Assembly: GCA_021812265.1 (NCBI GenBank)
Contig: JAKAOI010000125.1
Coordinates: forward strand, 1 to 6,801
Origin: Chloroflexota bacterium
GTDB taxonomy: Bacteria > Chloroflexota > Ktedonobacteria > Ktedonobacterales > JACDGC01
Length of the DNA stretch: 6,801 bases
Direction: 5' to 3'
Shown here: in pieces, positions 6,053 through 6,801 of the stretch
Layout of the letters: every line of letters starts with the position of its first letter
Position numbering within the stretch: the stretch's first letter is position 1
Position numbers and translations under genes: made by a program
Notes under the pieces: model-generated
Told to the model about the DNA's origin: nothing
Seen by the model: the letters and a program-made list of their open reading frames with translations, nothing else
The model's database searches: none

Positions 6053-6445
6053 TTATGCCGCAGCTAAGTGCGCGCGCACCACATGCAGCAGCGAATTGAC
6101 GCTGACAGGTTTACGCAGCAACACACCTTCATCAATTCCGTGAGTATGCAGATCGTAGTTTGTTGCGCCGGAAATAAACAGCACAGGCTTATTGCGAGTG
6201 GACGATTTTTTACGCATATATTTAAACACTGCAGCGCCATCAATATCCGGTAAGGAAATATCCAGCAGTACAAGATCCGGCGCATGGGCGTCAATAGCTC
6301 TCATAGCGTCTGACCCGGTAGAAAGCACGGTAATATTCCATGAAGAATCGCCTTCAAGTTCTAAAACCTCGCGCAGCATAGAAGCAGACGCAGGATCATC
6401 TTCAATAATATAGATTGATTTATATACGGTTTGTAATCGTCTCAT
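6053..6445 (-). CDS. Stand-alone response-regulator receiver domain protein (CheY-like)
   Basis: The 130-residue product is a single receiver domain with no output domain. The phosphorylation site is Asp62 (LLDISLPD), with the acidic pocket EDD at 15-17, the switch Ser92 (FISGA) and the conserved Lys112-Pro113. All residues needed to accept a phosphoryl group from a histidine kinase are present. Such proteins signal by protein contact, as in chemotaxis or phosphorelays, or feed a partner regulator; no kinase or chemotaxis gene is in the window, so the pathway is unknown. The position of the usual aromatic switch residue, just before KP, is leucine-rich (GVLLRKP). The ATG at 6443-6445 is supported by GAGG five bases upstream, and an extended -10 lies just beyond it. 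It converges on the dehydrogenase gene across the shared terminator. Confidence 0.92.
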   Translation of the reverse strand: MRRLQTVYKSIYIIEDDPASASMLREVLELEGDSSWNITVLSTGSDAMRAIDAHAPDLVLLDISLPDIDGAAVFKYMRKKSSTRNKPVLFISGATNYDLHTHGIDEGVLLRKPVSVNSLLHVVRAHLAAA

Positions 6446-6486
6446 GAATACCTCAATTTGTTATGAACATGAATCATTTCAATTGT

Positions 6487-6495
6487 ATTGTACCA
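6487..6495 (-). promoter_or_regulatory. Extended -10 promoter element for the receiver gene
   Basis: On the minus strand this reads TGGTACAAT: TG, one base, and TACAAT (5 of 6 consensus). No convincing -35 is found 17 bases upstream. Transcription would begin near 6480, giving a leader of about 35 bases that contains the GAGG ribosome site. The layout resembles the element before the DHS-like operon. This is a consensus-based prediction only. Confidence 0.4.
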
Positions 6496-6801
6496 AACGA
6501 GACCGGCGGGGCTTATAGCCGCGAAACCTGCTTACGCCTGAAATAACAGCCGCTTTTACTCCATTTTTCCTATACAAGATAATTAGGTAGAAAGTACCCA
6601 TCAACGGCCCGCTTCTTGCTTTATGGTAGTTATACCTGCCAAACCGGCGGCGGCCACATATTCGGGTCAGAAATCTTGGGCAGATATGTATACTGAATAT
6701 ACAAGGAAGGAAACGGGATTGCCGCTTAAAGCGCAAAGAGCTTTCAGCGGGCAGCTTTCCTGTCGGCAAACTACGTTTATGGTATTGGAACTACAGGATT
6801 G
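6496..6801. other. Right-end stretch with no supported gene
   Basis: I see no recognisable gene, RNA or repeat here. A minus-strand frame (6479-6769) needs a TTG start and encodes an Arg/Cys-rich sequence unlike the neighbouring proteins. A plus-strand frame stays open from ATG 6623 to the edge (59 codons). In that frame a TTG at 6719-6721 has AAGGAAGG (6703-6710) 8 bases upstream, and a TATACT -10-like hexamer lies at 6689-6694. A plus-strand gene could therefore start here and continue beyond the window, but 27 visible codons are too few to support it. Confidence 0.4.

Noticed and set aside
6479..6769. A 96-codon minus-strand frame upstream of the receiver gene
   Set aside because: It needs a TTG start, is very rich in Arg and Cys, covers the likely receiver promoter, and shows no domain or membrane features that make sense.

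Overview
The window is bacterial: genes are closely packed, several starts have Shine-Dalgarno sites, and it encodes a penicillin-binding-protein-type carboxypeptidase and PrmC. Base composition is near 50% GC by eye. The hexamer GCGCGC is strikingly over-represented (23 separate sites), which looks like a genome signature. I cannot assign a phylum from the sequence alone.

Layout from left to right. (1) Positions 1-78 look like the 3' end of a plus-strand gene, followed by a strong intrinsic terminator at 106-143. (2) A mostly empty leader precedes a stand-alone NAD(P)HX epimerase-like gene (381-1142, plus). (3) Convergent with it is a four-gene minus-strand cluster, read from 4991 down to 1186. 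In transcription order it is a deoxyhypusine synthase-like enzyme, PrmC (release-factor glutamine methyltransferase), an unrecognised single-pass membrane protein, and a D-alanyl-D-alanine carboxypeptidase. The first two genes overlap by one base (TAATG), the third starts five bases after PrmC stops, and the fourth follows after 31 bases, so this is very probably one operon. (4) A 105-base divergent intergenic region carries an extended -10 element for the operon and an operator-like inverted repeat. It leads into a plus-strand 3-hydroxyacyl-CoA dehydrogenase (5097-5972). (5) A bidirectional terminator separates that gene from a convergent stand-alone response-regulator receiver (6053-6445, minus). 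(6) The last 356 bases hold no gene I can support, though a new plus-strand gene may begin close to the right edge.

How the genes relate. Most are housekeeping functions: repair of damaged NAD(P)H, release-factor methylation, peptidoglycan trimming and acyl-CoA oxidation or reduction. The most interesting unit is the deoxyhypusine synthase-like gene coupled to prmC. It keeps the catalytic lysine but lacks residues that bind spermidine in the eukaryotic enzyme, so its substrate is open. The unknown membrane protein, between PrmC and the carboxypeptidase, is the other genuine unknown. I found no mobile element, CRISPR array, RNA gene or clear novel multi-gene system.
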